From positions 7,670,001 to 7,734,000 of the forward strand of contig NZ_CP069396.1 in the NCBI RefSeq assembly GCF_016887565.1: a stretch of DNA of 64,000 nucleotides. The letters are read 5' to 3'. Shown piece by piece: positions 50,412-60,467 of the stretch (its first letter is position 1; every line of letters begins with the position of its first letter). The notes beneath the pieces were generated by a model that saw nothing but the letters and a program-made list of their open reading frames with translations, had not been told where the DNA came from and made no database searches. This stretch comes from Archangium violaceum. GTDB lineage: Bacteria > Myxococcota > Myxococcia > Myxococcales > Myxococcaceae. The translations under genes were made by a program, and so were the position numbers.

Positions 50412-50786
50412 TTAGAAGCAAGCTGGGCGGTATACGGTGCATTCACGAATGACGAACGAGCCGTCGGGATTCTCTTCAAAGGGAATGCAGGAGGAGGAGG
50501 AGGAAAGGCAGAAGGGGTCGGCTACGACCATCATTCCAGTCCCCAGCAGCATCGCCCCCAACACGCCCAGGCCGAGCGCGATCTTATTGGGACGTAGGTA
50601 TCCAATAACCAAGGCGATGACCCATCCGATGCCCCCCATCAGACTCAAGGACTGCGCCCACCTGGTGGGGATTTCGCTGCAAATAAACACCCAAGTGAGC
50701 ACCGCCAGGCACACGAGTGAGGTAGCCGCCGGCAGTCCTTGCAAACTCCTCTTCGGTTGGCGATACGCACTGAAAACAAAGGACAT
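50412..50786 (-). CDS. Small membrane protein, unknown
   Basis: The 124-residue protein has three likely membrane helices (TSLVCLAVLTWVFICS; LMGGIGWVIALVIGYL; LGLGVLGAMLLGTGMMVV) and a short tail with four Cys (FCLSSSSSCIP, ECTVYRPACF), perhaps outside the membrane. No family is recognised. It stands between the DoxX unit and a metallo-beta-lactamase-fold gene; the 189-bp gap on its right shows no gene. Confidence 0.65.
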   Translation of the reverse strand: MSFVFSAYRQPKRSLQGLPAATSLVCLAVLTWVFICSEIPTRWAQSLSLMGGIGWVIALVIGYLRPNKIALGLGVLGAMLLGTGMMVVADPFCLSSSSSCIPFEENPDGSFVIRECTVYRPACF

Positions 50787-50975
50787 ACGGTGAGCCTCAT
50801 CAATCTCCGAGTCTCATTGTACGAGAGGTGCTCGCAGACTTGAAGTAACAAGCTGGGCCAGCGGGAGCGCTCACGACTGCCCACTTCCCCATCGAGTCGT
50901 TCACGAGGCCGACTTCGCCACGCACGAGCAGGCTCGCATGGCGCTCTTCGACGTAACCGGGGCAAGCCCCCCTGC

Positions 50976-52007
50976 CTACTGGAGTCGCACGGGATCGAAC
51001 ACGAAACCGCCACCAGGAATGCTGCGGACACGCCCGAGACCCGGGAACGGGAAGTGGTAGCCGTGCAGGAGTGTGTCGGAGCGATCACTTGCCTCCTGCA
51101 GGATGGCGCGGCGGACAGCGACAGTGTGTTCGGGCTCGACGTCCGCCAAGAACCGCCACTCCGGGTGGCGGAAGGACAGGACGTGGTGAGCCAGGGCGTC
51201 GCAGCTGAGGATCACCCTCTGACCATCCGATTGCACTTGTAGACCGATGTGTCCAGGAGTGTGCCCCAGCAAAGGGGCCACGTTGACCCCACGTGCCAGC
51301 TGCACATCCCGGTCGACCAGCAGTACCCTTCGCTCGATGAGCGGAAAAATCTGCCGGGTGAAGGTGAGGAAGAACGCGCGGCTGCCTTCGTCCAGATTCG
51401 GGGTAGGACGCTCTTCCCGCCAAAAGTCCCACTCTTCTCGGGCGAAGACGATCTGCGCTTCGGGAAAAGCGAGCTCCCTTTCCGAGTTGATGAGGCCACC
51501 CAGGTGATCGGCACTGGCGTGAGAGATCACGATGGTGTCTACATCCTCAGGGCGGTACCCCGCAGCCCGCAGCGAGGCTTGCAGATGCCCTGCGGTGCGC
51601 CGCCCGTCCGGTGTCGGGAGTGCACCAAACCCAGTGTCTAGTAGGACCAGCCGGTCCCGCGAGCGCACCAGTACTGGACTGATCTGACTGCGGACTACGT
51701 CGACGGGTAGACCCGCCTCTTGTAACAGCGGCTGCCACTGCGCGGCTGGTACACCGAGGGCGTAGTTCGCGGCCGGTAGCTCCACGAAGCCGTCATCGAG
51801 GACCAGCAGTTCCAGGTCCCGGCCGACTCGGTGGCGAAAGAACCGGCGGTCGGCAGACCGCCTGGGCTGGGCTGCGTTGGCCGCGGGAGCGCTCTCACAG
51901 GAGAGGAAAGAACCGGCAACGCCGGCCGCCGCCAGCCCCAGCGCCTGCCGGCGCGAAAACCCGGCGGCAGCCGAGGTGTTGCGAGTGTCCGTTGCTGAAT
52001 CAGTCAT
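50976..52007 (-). CDS. Tat-exported metallo-beta-lactamase-fold protein with an altered metal motif
   Basis: The 343-residue protein has a Tat signal (SRRQALGLAAAGVAGSFLSC) and an MBL fold (LVLLDTGFGA, LLGHTPGHIGL, LSCDALAHHV, LLHGYHFPFPG). The metal motif H-x-H-x-D-H is here HASADH (in VISHASADHLGG), so the second His is Ser. The other His and Asp ligands of the fold are kept. It may bind a single metal ion. Substrate unknown; relatives are lactonase- or hydrolase-like. AAGGAG lies 7 nt before ATG 52007. Confidence 0.85.
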   Translation of the reverse strand: MTDSATDTRNTSAAAGFSRRQALGLAAAGVAGSFLSCESAPAANAAQPRRSADRRFFRHRVGRDLELLVLDDGFVELPAANYALGVPAAQWQPLLQEAGLPVDVVRSQISPVLVRSRDRLVLLDTGFGALPTPDGRRTAGHLQASLRAAGYRPEDVDTIVISHASADHLGGLINSERELAFPEAQIVFAREEWDFWREERPTPNLDEGSRAFFLTFTRQIFPLIERRVLLVDRDVQLARGVNVAPLLGHTPGHIGLQVQSDGQRVILSCDALAHHVLSFRHPEWRFLADVEPEHTVAVRRAILQEASDRSDTLLHGYHFPFPGLGRVRSIPGGGFVFDPVRLQ

Positions 52008-52327
52008 GACAGGGCTCCTTGAATCGTGCAGCGGAGGACGGCGCTACCCGCTTCGTTGCCGCCCAGGGCGAAGGCTGGGTAATACGGTCGGGCAAGCTGT
52101 GCATCACCCCGAATGAAGCCAGCCCCGGCCACGGGGAGGGCGTGCGCGGGGGACAGCTCAAACATCCTCAACGGCCAGCCGCTCCGGTCTGAAGTCGGAT
52201 GGCTTCATGAGCGCCTGCACCCGCGTCCAGACAATCCCAGCAGCGACCGCCCTGCACCCCGGCCTCGTGCCCCATCGCGCGGTGTCGTCGAGCTCGCGTC
52301 CGTCATCGCTTCATCTCCTTCTCTGCA
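52008..52327. other. Intergenic, no gene seen
   Basis: Between the MBL gene and the repeated 119-bp module, a stretch of about 320 bp holds only unsupported frames. I see no RNA gene or clear terminator. Confidence 0.4.
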
Positions 52328-52446
52328 GGGTGTTGGCCGCGGCCTACAGGTCCGGCGCCCCCTGTTGTCTCGAGCCTACAACCCCCGCACCGCCGCCTCG
52401 TCGTTTCGCGGGTTTGGCGTTGGTCCGCCCCTTGCTCATGGGGAGC
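52328..52446 (+). repeat. 119-bp upstream module, copy A
   Basis: This 119-bp stretch is repeated at 59812-59930 on the opposite strand with only five differences, all in its first 50 bases; the last 70 bases are identical. Each copy lies just before a lipoprotein gene and ends with a sigma-54-type promoter. No terminal inverted repeats are seen, so it does not look like a transposon. It probably works as an activator-binding and promoter region. Confidence 0.85.
52421..52436 (+). promoter_or_regulatory. Sigma-54-type promoter A
   Basis: TGGTCCGCCCCTTGCT has the invariant GG and GC of sigma-54 promoters separated by exactly 10 bases, and a perfect TTGCT -12 element. Transcription would start about 12 bases downstream, giving a leader of about 40 nt to the lipoprotein start at 52490. 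It is inside the identical part of the 119-bp module. Confidence 0.7.
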
Positions 52447-52489
52447 ACGTCGTTGTCCCACCCATCACCCCGTTTCGCGAGTCACCCCC

Positions 52490-52855
52490 ATGCGCATCTC
52501 TTCCTCCCTCTCCCTGCTGTCCCTGCTCCTCGTTCTCCCCGCGTGTGGCCCGACCACCCGCGAAGATGCGCAACGCCAGGCCACCGACTCCGCCTGCGAC
52601 TACTACGATGAGTGTGAGGAAATCGGCTCCGGCGATGGCAAGGAGTTCCAGGACCGGAAGGAGTGCGAGGTGAAGGCCCGCGATTTCTTCCAGGGCGCGT
52701 GGACTGCGGACAACTGCCCCGCCATCAACGAGAAAGGGCTCGAGACGTGCCTGGAGCGCATCCGCACCACCTCGTGCTCGAGCGGGACGGACTTCTTCAA
52801 CACCGCGTTCTTCGTCTGTGGCTCGGGCTCGGTCTGCCAGGACGCCCAGGACTGA
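52490..52855 (+). CDS. Cys-rich lipoprotein (DUF6184-like)
   Basis: The 121-residue protein has a lipoprotein signal ending in LLVLPAC (Cys19). The mature part has spaced Cys (SACDYYDEC, KECEVKA, NCPAI, TCLERI, SCSSG, VCGSGSVC) likely to form disulfides, in the pattern of DUF6184-type myxobacterial lipoproteins. Function unknown. It is behind a sigma-54-type promoter inside a module shared with the lipoprotein gene 58793-59782. Downstream lies a kinase and activator operon on the same strand. Confidence 0.78.
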   Translation: MRISSSLSLLSLLLVLPACGPTTREDAQRQATDSACDYYDECEEIGSGDGKEFQDRKECEVKARDFFQGAWTADNCPAINEKGLETCLERIRTTSCSSGTDFFNTAFFVCGSGSVCQDAQD

Positions 52856-52879
52856 GTGTTCGCCCGCTATAGTGGCGCG

Positions 52880-53887
52880 ATGACGCAGTTAGGAGAGGCA
52901 GGCACGGTGGGCCGCTACCGGCTGGTGTCCCGCCTGGCGCGCGGAGGGATGGCGGAGGTGTTCCTCGGCGTCCTGCCCGGGCCCGAGGGCTTCGAGAAGC
53001 CGGTGGTCGTCAAACGCCTGCTGCCGGAGCTGGCCGGACAGGAGGCCTACCGGCAGATGTTCGCCCAGGAGGCGCGGCTGATGGCCACCTTCGGCCACGC
53101 GCACGTCGTCTCGGTGCTGGACTTCGGGCTGGAGGCGGGTGCGCCCTACCTGGTGCTGGAGTACGTGGAGGGGGTGGATCTGGCCCGGGCGCTCGCCGCG
53201 CGAGGACCGCTGGCGCCCCCGCTCGTGCGGCACCTGGGCCTGTGCCTGCTGCGCGCGCTCGAGCACGTGCACGGCCTGCGCGACACCCGGGGCGAGTGGC
53301 TGGGGCTCGTCCACCGGGACGTGAGCCCCGCGAACGTGCTGCTGGGCCACACCGGCGACGTGAAGCTGGCGGACTTCGGCATCGCCAAGGGGCTGCGCAC
53401 GCCCTCGCGCACCGCGCCCGGCAGCACGCGCGGCACGCTGCGCTACATGTCCCCCGAGCAGGTGCGCGGCGGCCCCCTGGACGCGAGGGCCGATCTCTTC
53501 TCGCTCGGGGTGCTCCTCTACGAGGCGGTGGTGGGCCGCGGCCCCTTCGCGGCGGCCACGGAGGCACAGCTGCTGCTCGCCGTACGGGACGCGCGCCTGG
53601 AGCCCGCCGAGCACCTGCTGCAACGGGCTGGGCCGGCTCTGGCGGGCGTCCTCCAGCGCGCCCTGCGCCCCCACCCCTCCGAGCGCTTCGCCTCCGCGGG
53701 AGACATGGCGCGCGCCCTGCTGGACGTGGACACCGGCTCCGGGGCGGAGCAGCCCTGGCATGTGGCCGAGCTGGTGGCGGAGACGCTCGCCGCCGGGCGT
53801 ACCCCGGGGGCCTCCGGGCCCGGGAAGAGAGCCGCGAGCCCGTTCTCCGCCGCCCTGCTCGAAGGCCAGGGGGACGAGGAGACGTGA
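52880..53887 (+). CDS. Ser/Thr protein kinase (Hanks type)
   Basis: The 335-residue protein holds a kinase domain (about 10-280): GGMAEVFLG loop, Lys in VVVKRL, catalytic HRDVSPANV, DFG at the metal site and MSPEQ in the activation loop, all intact. A short Ala/Pro-rich tail follows, with no membrane helix, so it is cytoplasmic. ATG 52880 follows the lipoprotein stop by 24 bp. The gene lies 66 bp before a FHA-sigma-54 activator, whose FHA domain binds phospho-Thr, so this kinase is its likely partner. Confidence 0.92.
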   Translation: MTQLGEAGTVGRYRLVSRLARGGMAEVFLGVLPGPEGFEKPVVVKRLLPELAGQEAYRQMFAQEARLMATFGHAHVVSVLDFGLEAGAPYLVLEYVEGVDLARALAARGPLAPPLVRHLGLCLLRALEHVHGLRDTRGEWLGLVHRDVSPANVLLGHTGDVKLADFGIAKGLRTPSRTAPGSTRGTLRYMSPEQVRGGPLDARADLFSLGVLLYEAVVGRGPFAAATEAQLLLAVRDARLEPAEHLLQRAGPALAGVLQRALRPHPSERFASAGDMARALLDVDTGSGAEQPWHVAELVAETLAAGRTPGASGPGKRAASPFSAALLEGQGDEET

Positions 53888-53953
53888 CGCCGGCGGTGCC
53901 CGTGCTTCCTCGCCCCGTGCCCTCCCGGACGGAAGGTGCTATGCACGGCGGGC

Positions 53954-55294
<1,341 letters not shown>

Positions 55295-55322
55295 CGTCCA
55301 TGACCTCTCCTCCCCTCGTGCC

Positions 55323-56816
55323 ATGAAACCAGCTCCCATGCCGCGCTGCCCGACGTGCCAGAGCGAGTACGCGGAGGACGTCTCGTTCTGCCCCCGTGAC
55401 GGCGCGGCGCTGCTGCCCGCCGTGCTGGAGGGCCGCTACCGGTTGCTGTCCCCGCTCGGCGCGGGAGGCATGGGCGTGGTGTACCTCGCCGAGCACCTGG
55501 GACTGCGCAAGAGCGTGGCGGTGAAGCTGCTGCGCGGTGAGCTGTCGAGAGATCCCACCTTCGCCCGCCGCTTCGAGCTGGAGGCCATCGCCGCCAGCCA
55601 GATCGGTCACGAGCACATCGTCAACGTGACGGACCTGGGCCGCACCCCCTCCGGTGAGCTCTTCTACGTCATGGAACTGCTGGAGGGAGAGAGCCTCGGG
55701 GCGCTGCTGCTGCGCGAGCACTTCCTCCCGCTGTGGCGCGCCGTGCCGATCCTGACGCAGGTGTGCCGGGCGCTCGAGGCGGCGCACGCGCGCGGTATCG
55801 TCCACCGGGACGTGAAGCCGCAGAACGTGATGCTCCTGCGGCGCCAGGGGCAGGCGGACTTCGTCAAGGTGGTGGACTTCGGCATCTCCAAGGTGATGCA
55901 GGGGCAGCCGGGCAGCGGACTCACCGAGGCGGGCGCCATCCTCGGCACCGCCAACTACATGGCCCCGGAGCAGGCTGCGGGTGGGACGGTGGATGCCCGG
56001 GCGGATGTGTACTCGATGGGTGTGCTCACCTACGAGGTCTGCACCGGCTCGCTCCCCTTCCGCGGGGACAACACCTTCGCCACGATGTTGCAGCACCTGG
56101 AGGCCACCGCCGAGCCTCCCAGCCGGCGCCGCCCGGACCTCGGCCTGCCGCCGGAGCTGGACGCGCTGGTGCTGAGCGCGCTCGCCAAGGACCCGGCCGC
56201 CCGCCCCACCCTGGAGACGTTCCGCGCCGGGCTGGAGGCCCTCGTCCCGGGCCGCGTGCCCCTCCAGCTCACGCCGGCCATGGCCACCGGCCCCGTGCCC
56301 GTGCTCCCGCCCGCCGCACCGCCCGCTCCGCCTGCCGTGACCGAGCCCCTCGAGCCCACCATGGTATCCACCCGGAGCCTGGAGCCGGTCCACCGTGCCA
56401 GGCGCGGCGGGCTCCTCGTGGGAGGAGTGGGAGTGCTGCTGCTCCTCGGCGGCGTGGGGCTGTGGACGGTCACCTCGCGCGGCCCGGCCGTGGAGCCCCC
56501 GAAGGAGTCCTCTCCCCCGCCGGCCCCGGCCCGTTCACGCCTGTCCATCACCTCGCGGCCCGAGGGCGCCACGGTGACGCTGGGCGAGCAGGTGCTCGGA
56601 GTCACCCCCCTGGAGCTGGAGCGCCCGGACGGAGACTCCGGCCCCCTGCGCCTCACGTTGGAGGGCCATCTCCCCGAGGTGCTCGAGCGCCTGCCCGAGG
56701 GCGATCGGCTGGACGTCACGCTGAAGAAGCCACCGCCGCCGCGCGCGCGGCCCGACAAGCCCCGGACTGGCAAGGCCCAGGACAAGGTCCAGGACCTCAA
56801 GCCCAACCCCTTCTGA
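55323..56816 (+). CDS. Ser/Thr protein kinase with zinc ribbon and PEGA domain
   Basis: Domains in order in this 497-residue protein: an N-terminal zinc ribbon (CPTCQSEY, FCPRDG), a kinase domain (about 35-300: GAGGMGVVYLA, VAVKLL, HRDVKPQN, DFG, APEQ), a Pro-rich linker, one membrane helix (LLVGGVGVLLLLGGVGLW, near 365) and a periplasmic PEGA domain (SITSRPEGATVTLGEQVLG). It is complete and should sense envelope signals. The start can be ATG 55323 or 55338. It is 28 bp after the activator gene and 7 bp before a TPR-PEGA gene. Confidence 0.92.
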   Translation: MKPAPMPRCPTCQSEYAEDVSFCPRDGAALLPAVLEGRYRLLSPLGAGGMGVVYLAEHLGLRKSVAVKLLRGELSRDPTFARRFELEAIAASQIGHEHIVNVTDLGRTPSGELFYVMELLEGESLGALLLREHFLPLWRAVPILTQVCRALEAAHARGIVHRDVKPQNVMLLRRQGQADFVKVVDFGISKVMQGQPGSGLTEAGAILGTANYMAPEQAAGGTVDARADVYSMGVLTYEVCTGSLPFRGDNTFATMLQHLEATAEPPSRRRPDLGLPPELDALVLSALAKDPAARPTLETFRAGLEALVPGRVPLQLTPAMATGPVPVLPPAAPPAPPAVTEPLEPTMVSTRSLEPVHRARRGGLLVGGVGVLLLLGGVGLWTVTSRGPAVEPPKESSPPPAPARSRLSITSRPEGATVTLGEQVLGVTPLELERPDGDSGPLRLTLEGHLPEVLERLPEGDRLDVTLKKPPPPRARPDKPRTGKAQDKVQDLKPNPF

Positions 56817-56823
56817 ACCGACG

Positions 56824-57696
56824 ATGACCACCCGCCACCGCCGCATGTCCTTCCCGGCGCTCCTCATCGCGCTGCTGCTCGCCCTGGGAGGAACGGGGGC
56901 GAGCGCCGCCGAGCCCGGGGCCGCCCGCGCCGCCGCTCGCAGACACTTCGAGCGCGGAACCACCCTCTACCAGGAGGGCCGTTACGCCGAGGCCGCCGCC
57001 GCCTTCGAGGCCGCCTACCAGACGCTCGCCAACGGCGTGGTCCTCTACAACCTGGGCCAATGCTACGAGAAGCTCGGGGATCTCCAGCGGGCCATCGGCT
57101 ACTACCGCGACTACCTGCGCATGGTGCCCGACGCGGAGGATCGGCCGCTCGTCGAGTCACTCATCGCCCGGCTGGAGAAGCGCTACGAAGAGGAGCGCCG
57201 TCCCCAGGTGACCGTCTCCAGCGAGCCCGCGGGGGCGCGAGTCCAGGTGGATGGCGAGGCGCGCGGGGTGACGCCCTGGAGCGACAAGCTGGAGGTGGGC
57301 CCGCACCGGCTCGAGGTGACACACGAGGGCTACCAGCCGTTGCGGCGCGACATGGAGCTGCGGCCGGGGGAGCCTCTCGAGCTCCAGTTGATGCTCACGC
57401 CCCTGTCCAAGAGCGGCGTGGCGGTCGAGAACCGCCCGGGACAACCGCGGCGGCGCGTCTGGACGTGGGTGGCCGCGGGCGCGGCGGGGGTGGCGACGGC
57501 GGGGGCGGTGACGCTCGGGCTGCTGGCGCGCTCCGACTCGCGGGAGCTGCTGGCCCGGCCGCACGAGCGCGCCGAGGCGCAGCGGCTGCACGACTCGGCC
57601 CTGGGCCGGGCGCGGGCCTCCAACATCCTCACCGGTACCGCGGGCGTGGCCCTGCTGGCGGGCACGGCCCTGTTCTTCGTCGAGGGGAGCTTCTGA
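56824..57696 (+). CDS. TPR-PEGA membrane protein
   Basis: The 290-residue protein has a signal peptide (LLIALLLALGGTGASAAEP), TPR repeats (about 35-110: HFERGTTLYQEGRYAEAAAAFEAAY, LYNLGQCYEKLGDLQRAIGYY), a PEGA domain (VTVSSEPAGARVQVDGEARG) and two membrane helices at the C-terminus. It should be an envelope protein working with the kinase before it, which has the same PEGA domain. It is 7 bp from the kinase gene and one base from the next, so one operon. Confidence 0.88.
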   Translation: MTTRHRRMSFPALLIALLLALGGTGASAAEPGAARAAARRHFERGTTLYQEGRYAEAAAAFEAAYQTLANGVVLYNLGQCYEKLGDLQRAIGYYRDYLRMVPDAEDRPLVESLIARLEKRYEEERRPQVTVSSEPAGARVQVDGEARGVTPWSDKLEVGPHRLEVTHEGYQPLRRDMELRPGEPLELQLMLTPLSKSGVAVENRPGQPRRRVWTWVAAGAAGVATAGAVTLGLLARSDSRELLARPHERAEAQRLHDSALGRARASNILTGTAGVALLAGTALFFVEGSF

Positions 57697-57697
57697 C

Positions 57698-58789
57698 GTG
57701 CGCGCATGGCTGATGGTGATGATGATGGCCCTGGCGGGCTGCGGCGTGCAGGTAACGGGCGCGCCGTGCCAGGACGACCTGCAGTGCCCGAGTGCCCAGC
57801 GCTGCACCCCCGAGGGGCTCTGCGTGGCGGGTGCCCGCTCCGGAGAGCACCTGCTCGAGTCCTGCCGCACGGCGATGGAGACGCTCGCCCGGCGTGCGGA
57901 CCAGTGCTACGGCGGGAAGACACCGGAGAGCTACCCGCGGCTGGCGGACGCGGAGTCGGTGTGCGCCTCGGTGATGGCGAGCGTCCAGGCGAACCGGCAG
58001 GCCTTCGTCGCGGAGCGGTTCGGCGCCTGCGTCCGCCAGCTGCGCGACCTGCCCTGCGGCGCGATGACGCTCGACGACTTCAGCCAGGGCAACCTGCTGG
58101 CGCGCTGCGAGGCCCTGGAGCCCCAGGTGGAGGAAGGCAACCCGTGTGGCAGCAACCTGGACTGCCAGGGCGGCTGGTGCGACACGAACGCCGGCTGCAC
58201 AGGCGTGTGCAAGCGCTACGTGCCCGCGGGGAGCGGGTGTGACGGCAGCGTGCCGTGCCAGCCCGGCTCCACCTGCTCGCTCAACGTATGCCGCGCGCAT
58301 GCGAACCTGGGCGAGTCCTGCGCCTGGGGAGTGCGCTGCGCGCCGGAGGCCAATGCCGCGTGCGTGGACAACCGGTGCGTGGCGCGCAAGGCGTCCGGCG
58401 CGTGCAAGAGCGCCGACGAGTGCGAGCCCGGCCAGGCCTGCGTGAAGCCGAGCGTGGACGCGGGCCCGGACGCCCCGCGCGAGTGCCGCCCGGCCCGGGG
58501 CCTGGACGAGCCCTGCACTCCCGGCGCCTCCGAGTGTGGCGGCCTGCTCTACTGCGAGGCCGCCACGGCGCGCTGCCGTCCCTGGAGGGAGCTCGGACAG
58601 ACCTGTTACGACCCGGATGGCACCAAGGAGGTGGCCCTCTGCCTCGGGAGCCGGTGCGCCTTCGGGGCCTTCCTGCAGCTCGTCTGCCAGCAGTACGTCG
58701 CCCCCGGAGGGGCCTGCTCGGCGGACGGGGACTGCGGCCCCACGGGGGCCTGCCGCAACAAGGTCTGCGTCACCACCTGGTGCCGGTGA
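57698..58789 (+). CDS. Cys-rich secreted lipoprotein
   Basis: The 363-residue protein begins at GTG 57698 (one base after the previous stop) with a lipoprotein signal (MVMMMALAGC). The mature part has about 36 Cys in repeated units such as PCQDDLQCPSAQRC and CGSNLDCQGGWCD, a myxobacterial pattern found in many surface lipoproteins. It is the last gene of the kinase operon and converges, 3 bp apart, on the lipoprotein gene 58793-59782. Function unknown. Confidence 0.85.
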   Translation: MRAWLMVMMMALAGCGVQVTGAPCQDDLQCPSAQRCTPEGLCVAGARSGEHLLESCRTAMETLARRADQCYGGKTPESYPRLADAESVCASVMASVQANRQAFVAERFGACVRQLRDLPCGAMTLDDFSQGNLLARCEALEPQVEEGNPCGSNLDCQGGWCDTNAGCTGVCKRYVPAGSGCDGSVPCQPGSTCSLNVCRAHANLGESCAWGVRCAPEANAACVDNRCVARKASGACKSADECEPGQACVKPSVDAGPDAPRECRPARGLDEPCTPGASECGGLLYCEAATARCRPWRELGQTCYDPDGTKEVALCLGSRCAFGAFLQLVCQQYVAPGGACSADGDCGPTGACRNKVCVTTWCR

Positions 58790-58792
58790 GCC

Positions 58793-59782
58793 TCAGCGCG
58801 TGGAGTAGGACGCGCCGATGAAGGCGCAGTCCTTGGACTCGACGCCCCACTTCACCTGCGAGGGCGCGCTGCCGTCCAGGAAGGAGGAGCGGAAGTCCGT
58901 GTCCCAGCACTCGTTCAGCGTGACGGGGCTGGCGAGATCGCCCCCGGTGGCGCGCACGTCCGCGCGGCCCGCGCCCGTGGACGTCCAGCGGCTCTTGATG
59001 CTCCAGCGCTCCAGGGCCACCCGGGTCAGGTCGAACCAGTGGATGTTGGAGTCGGCGGCGAACTCGAAGGAGCCCTCGCCCCCGGGCACCTGACTGTAGC
59101 GGTAGGCGGCCGTGTCGGGCACGGTGGCATCGTTGACGAACTCCTTCAGGTCCACGTCCACGGTGACAGCGGCCGTGGGGTTGGGGCGGGCGTAGTGGAA
59201 GCTGACGCGGCCCTTCTTGCTGTCCTGGAACGGGAGGCGGGCGGCCTTGTCGTAGTCGATGTCGAAGCTGCCCTCGCCGTAACCCTTGATGGCCTTGCCG
59301 TTGTCATCCACCGCCACCGTGTGCGAACCGGTGATGATGGCGGCGTACTCGCTGTCGGCGGTGCCCCTGGGCTTGGCCTCCAGGGTGTACTTGAAGGCGT
59401 TGGGGGCAGTGCGCACGGCAGTGAGCTTCCAGGTGGTGCCCTCCCAGTCCTTGTTGTGCGGACCCCACACGGCGGTGGTGCCGTCGTCGGAGGTCGGCTC
59501 GAAGCCCGCCACGAAGTTGAGCGAGCCGAGCGTCCACAGGGTGACGCCGTTGACGAAGAGCACCGTGCCGCCAGTCACCAGCCAGGTGCCGGACAGGTCG
59601 CCCCGGGACTGTGCCCGCACGGTGGCGACGCCGTCGTCGATGCTCTGGGAGGTCTTCGAGGGCACGTCCAGCTTGGCCATCTCCTGGGAGGGCATGCCGT
59701 CCTTGAAGGACACCGTCTCGATCTGGGGGCCACCGCACGCGGCGAGAGAGAGGGAAGCCAGCGCGCCGAACATCTTCTTCAT
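58793..59782 (-). CDS. Lipoprotein behind module copy B
   Basis: The 329-residue protein has a lipoprotein signal (ALASLSLAAC) and a beta-rich mature part (GTTWKLTAVRTAPNAFKYTLEAKP, GSFDIDYDKAARLPF, VSFHYARPN), perhaps a lipocalin-like or beta-sandwich fold. GAGGAAA lies 6 nt before ATG 59782. It is driven by the same 119-bp module and sigma-54-type promoter as the lipoprotein gene 52490-52855, so the two are probably co-regulated. I do not recognise the family. Confidence 0.82.
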   Translation of the reverse strand: MKKMFGALASLSLAACGGPQIETVSFKDGMPSQEMAKLDVPSKTSQSIDDGVATVRAQSRGDLSGTWLVTGGTVLFVNGVTLWTLGSLNFVAGFEPTSDDGTTAVWGPHNKDWEGTTWKLTAVRTAPNAFKYTLEAKPRGTADSEYAAIITGSHTVAVDDNGKAIKGYGEGSFDIDYDKAARLPFQDSKKGRVSFHYARPNPTAAVTVDVDLKEFVNDATVPDTAAYRYSQVPGGEGSFEFAADSNIHWFDLTRVALERWSIKSRWTSTGAGRADVRATGGDLASPVTLNECWDTDFRSSFLDGSAPSQVKWGVESKDCAFIGASYSTR

Positions 59783-59811
59783 GAGAATTTCCTCGTGTTT
59801 GGGGGTCTCGC

Positions 59812-59930
59812 GCTCCCCATGAGCAAGGGGCGGACCAACGCCAAACCCGCGAAACGACGAGGCGGCGGTGCGGGGGTTGTAGGCTCGAAACAACAGGGAG
59901 CGCCGGGCCTGTAGGCCACCGCCAACACCC
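59812..59930 (-). repeat. 119-bp upstream module, copy B
   Basis: Inverted copy of 52328-52446 with five differences in 119 bases. It ends about 30 bases before the lipoprotein start at 59782. Both copies can be read as RAYNPRTAASSFRGFGVGPP in one frame, but the absence of a start or ribosome site and the position make a coding role unlikely. Confidence 0.85.
59822..59837 (-). promoter_or_regulatory. Sigma-54-type promoter B
   Basis: The minus strand reads TGGTCCGCCCCTTGCT, identical to promoter A, with GG and GC 10 bases apart. The lipoprotein ATG (59782) lies 40 bases downstream, so the leader would be about 30 nt. Confidence 0.7.
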
Positions 59931-60221
59931 TCCCCGGCCAGCACTCGCGGCTCTCCGCGCGCGGCGTGCCGCCCAGGCCAACCGGCAACCCTCACGAGCC
60001 ATGGCTACTGCTGTTCTAGGGTGGCGCCATCCCGAGGCGCTCGAGAAGGCTCCCGCGGACACGACCACGCCCACGAGGCCACTCGTCCTGGCCGGGCACG
60101 GCCATGTGATTGACGGGGCACGCCTCGACCTCCACGTCAGCACGTGGGTTCCGGACCTGGAGGCCCGTCGCCCTGAGTCCGACCGCTCGCATCTACGCGG
60201 ACGGAGGCGTGCGGTCTCTGA

Positions 60222-60309
60222 TGTGACGCGAGTCACAGGCGCCACGCGCCACCTCGCCGCTACCGCGATTCGTGGACACCACACAACACTCTGTGGAGGA
60301 CAGTCCACA
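60222..60309. promoter_or_regulatory. Two inverted repeats upstream of 60468
   Basis: TGTGACGCGAGTCACA (60222-60237) fits the CRP/FNR-family consensus TGTGA-N6-TCACA exactly. TGTGGAGGACAGTCCACA (60292-60309) is a second perfect inverted repeat (TGTGGA-N6-TCCACA). They lie about 235 and 165 bp before the next gene in a 530-bp gap that shows no supported gene. A further AT-rich stretch near 60400-60420 may be its promoter. Confidence 0.5.
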
Positions 60310-60467
60310 CCAGACATGACGTCGCGTGACGGCAATTCCTCTCACTCAGGAATCATGAAACATCACACCGTCTCATCAATCAGGAAACAGAGGAACTCTT
60401 GTAATTTAATTTCAACACGAATACCCTGACATCATCCTATCGTTGGAGACACCTGGGGGTATTCGAC

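Noticed and set aside
52328-52446. Coding use of the 119-bp repeat (RAYNPRTAASSFRG frame)
   Set aside because: No start codon with a ribosome site fits both copies, and the identical part ends in a promoter at a matching distance from both genes.
60001-60429. 142-residue frame in the gap before 60468
   Set aside because: No ribosome site, no motif, and it covers two regulatory-looking inverted repeats.
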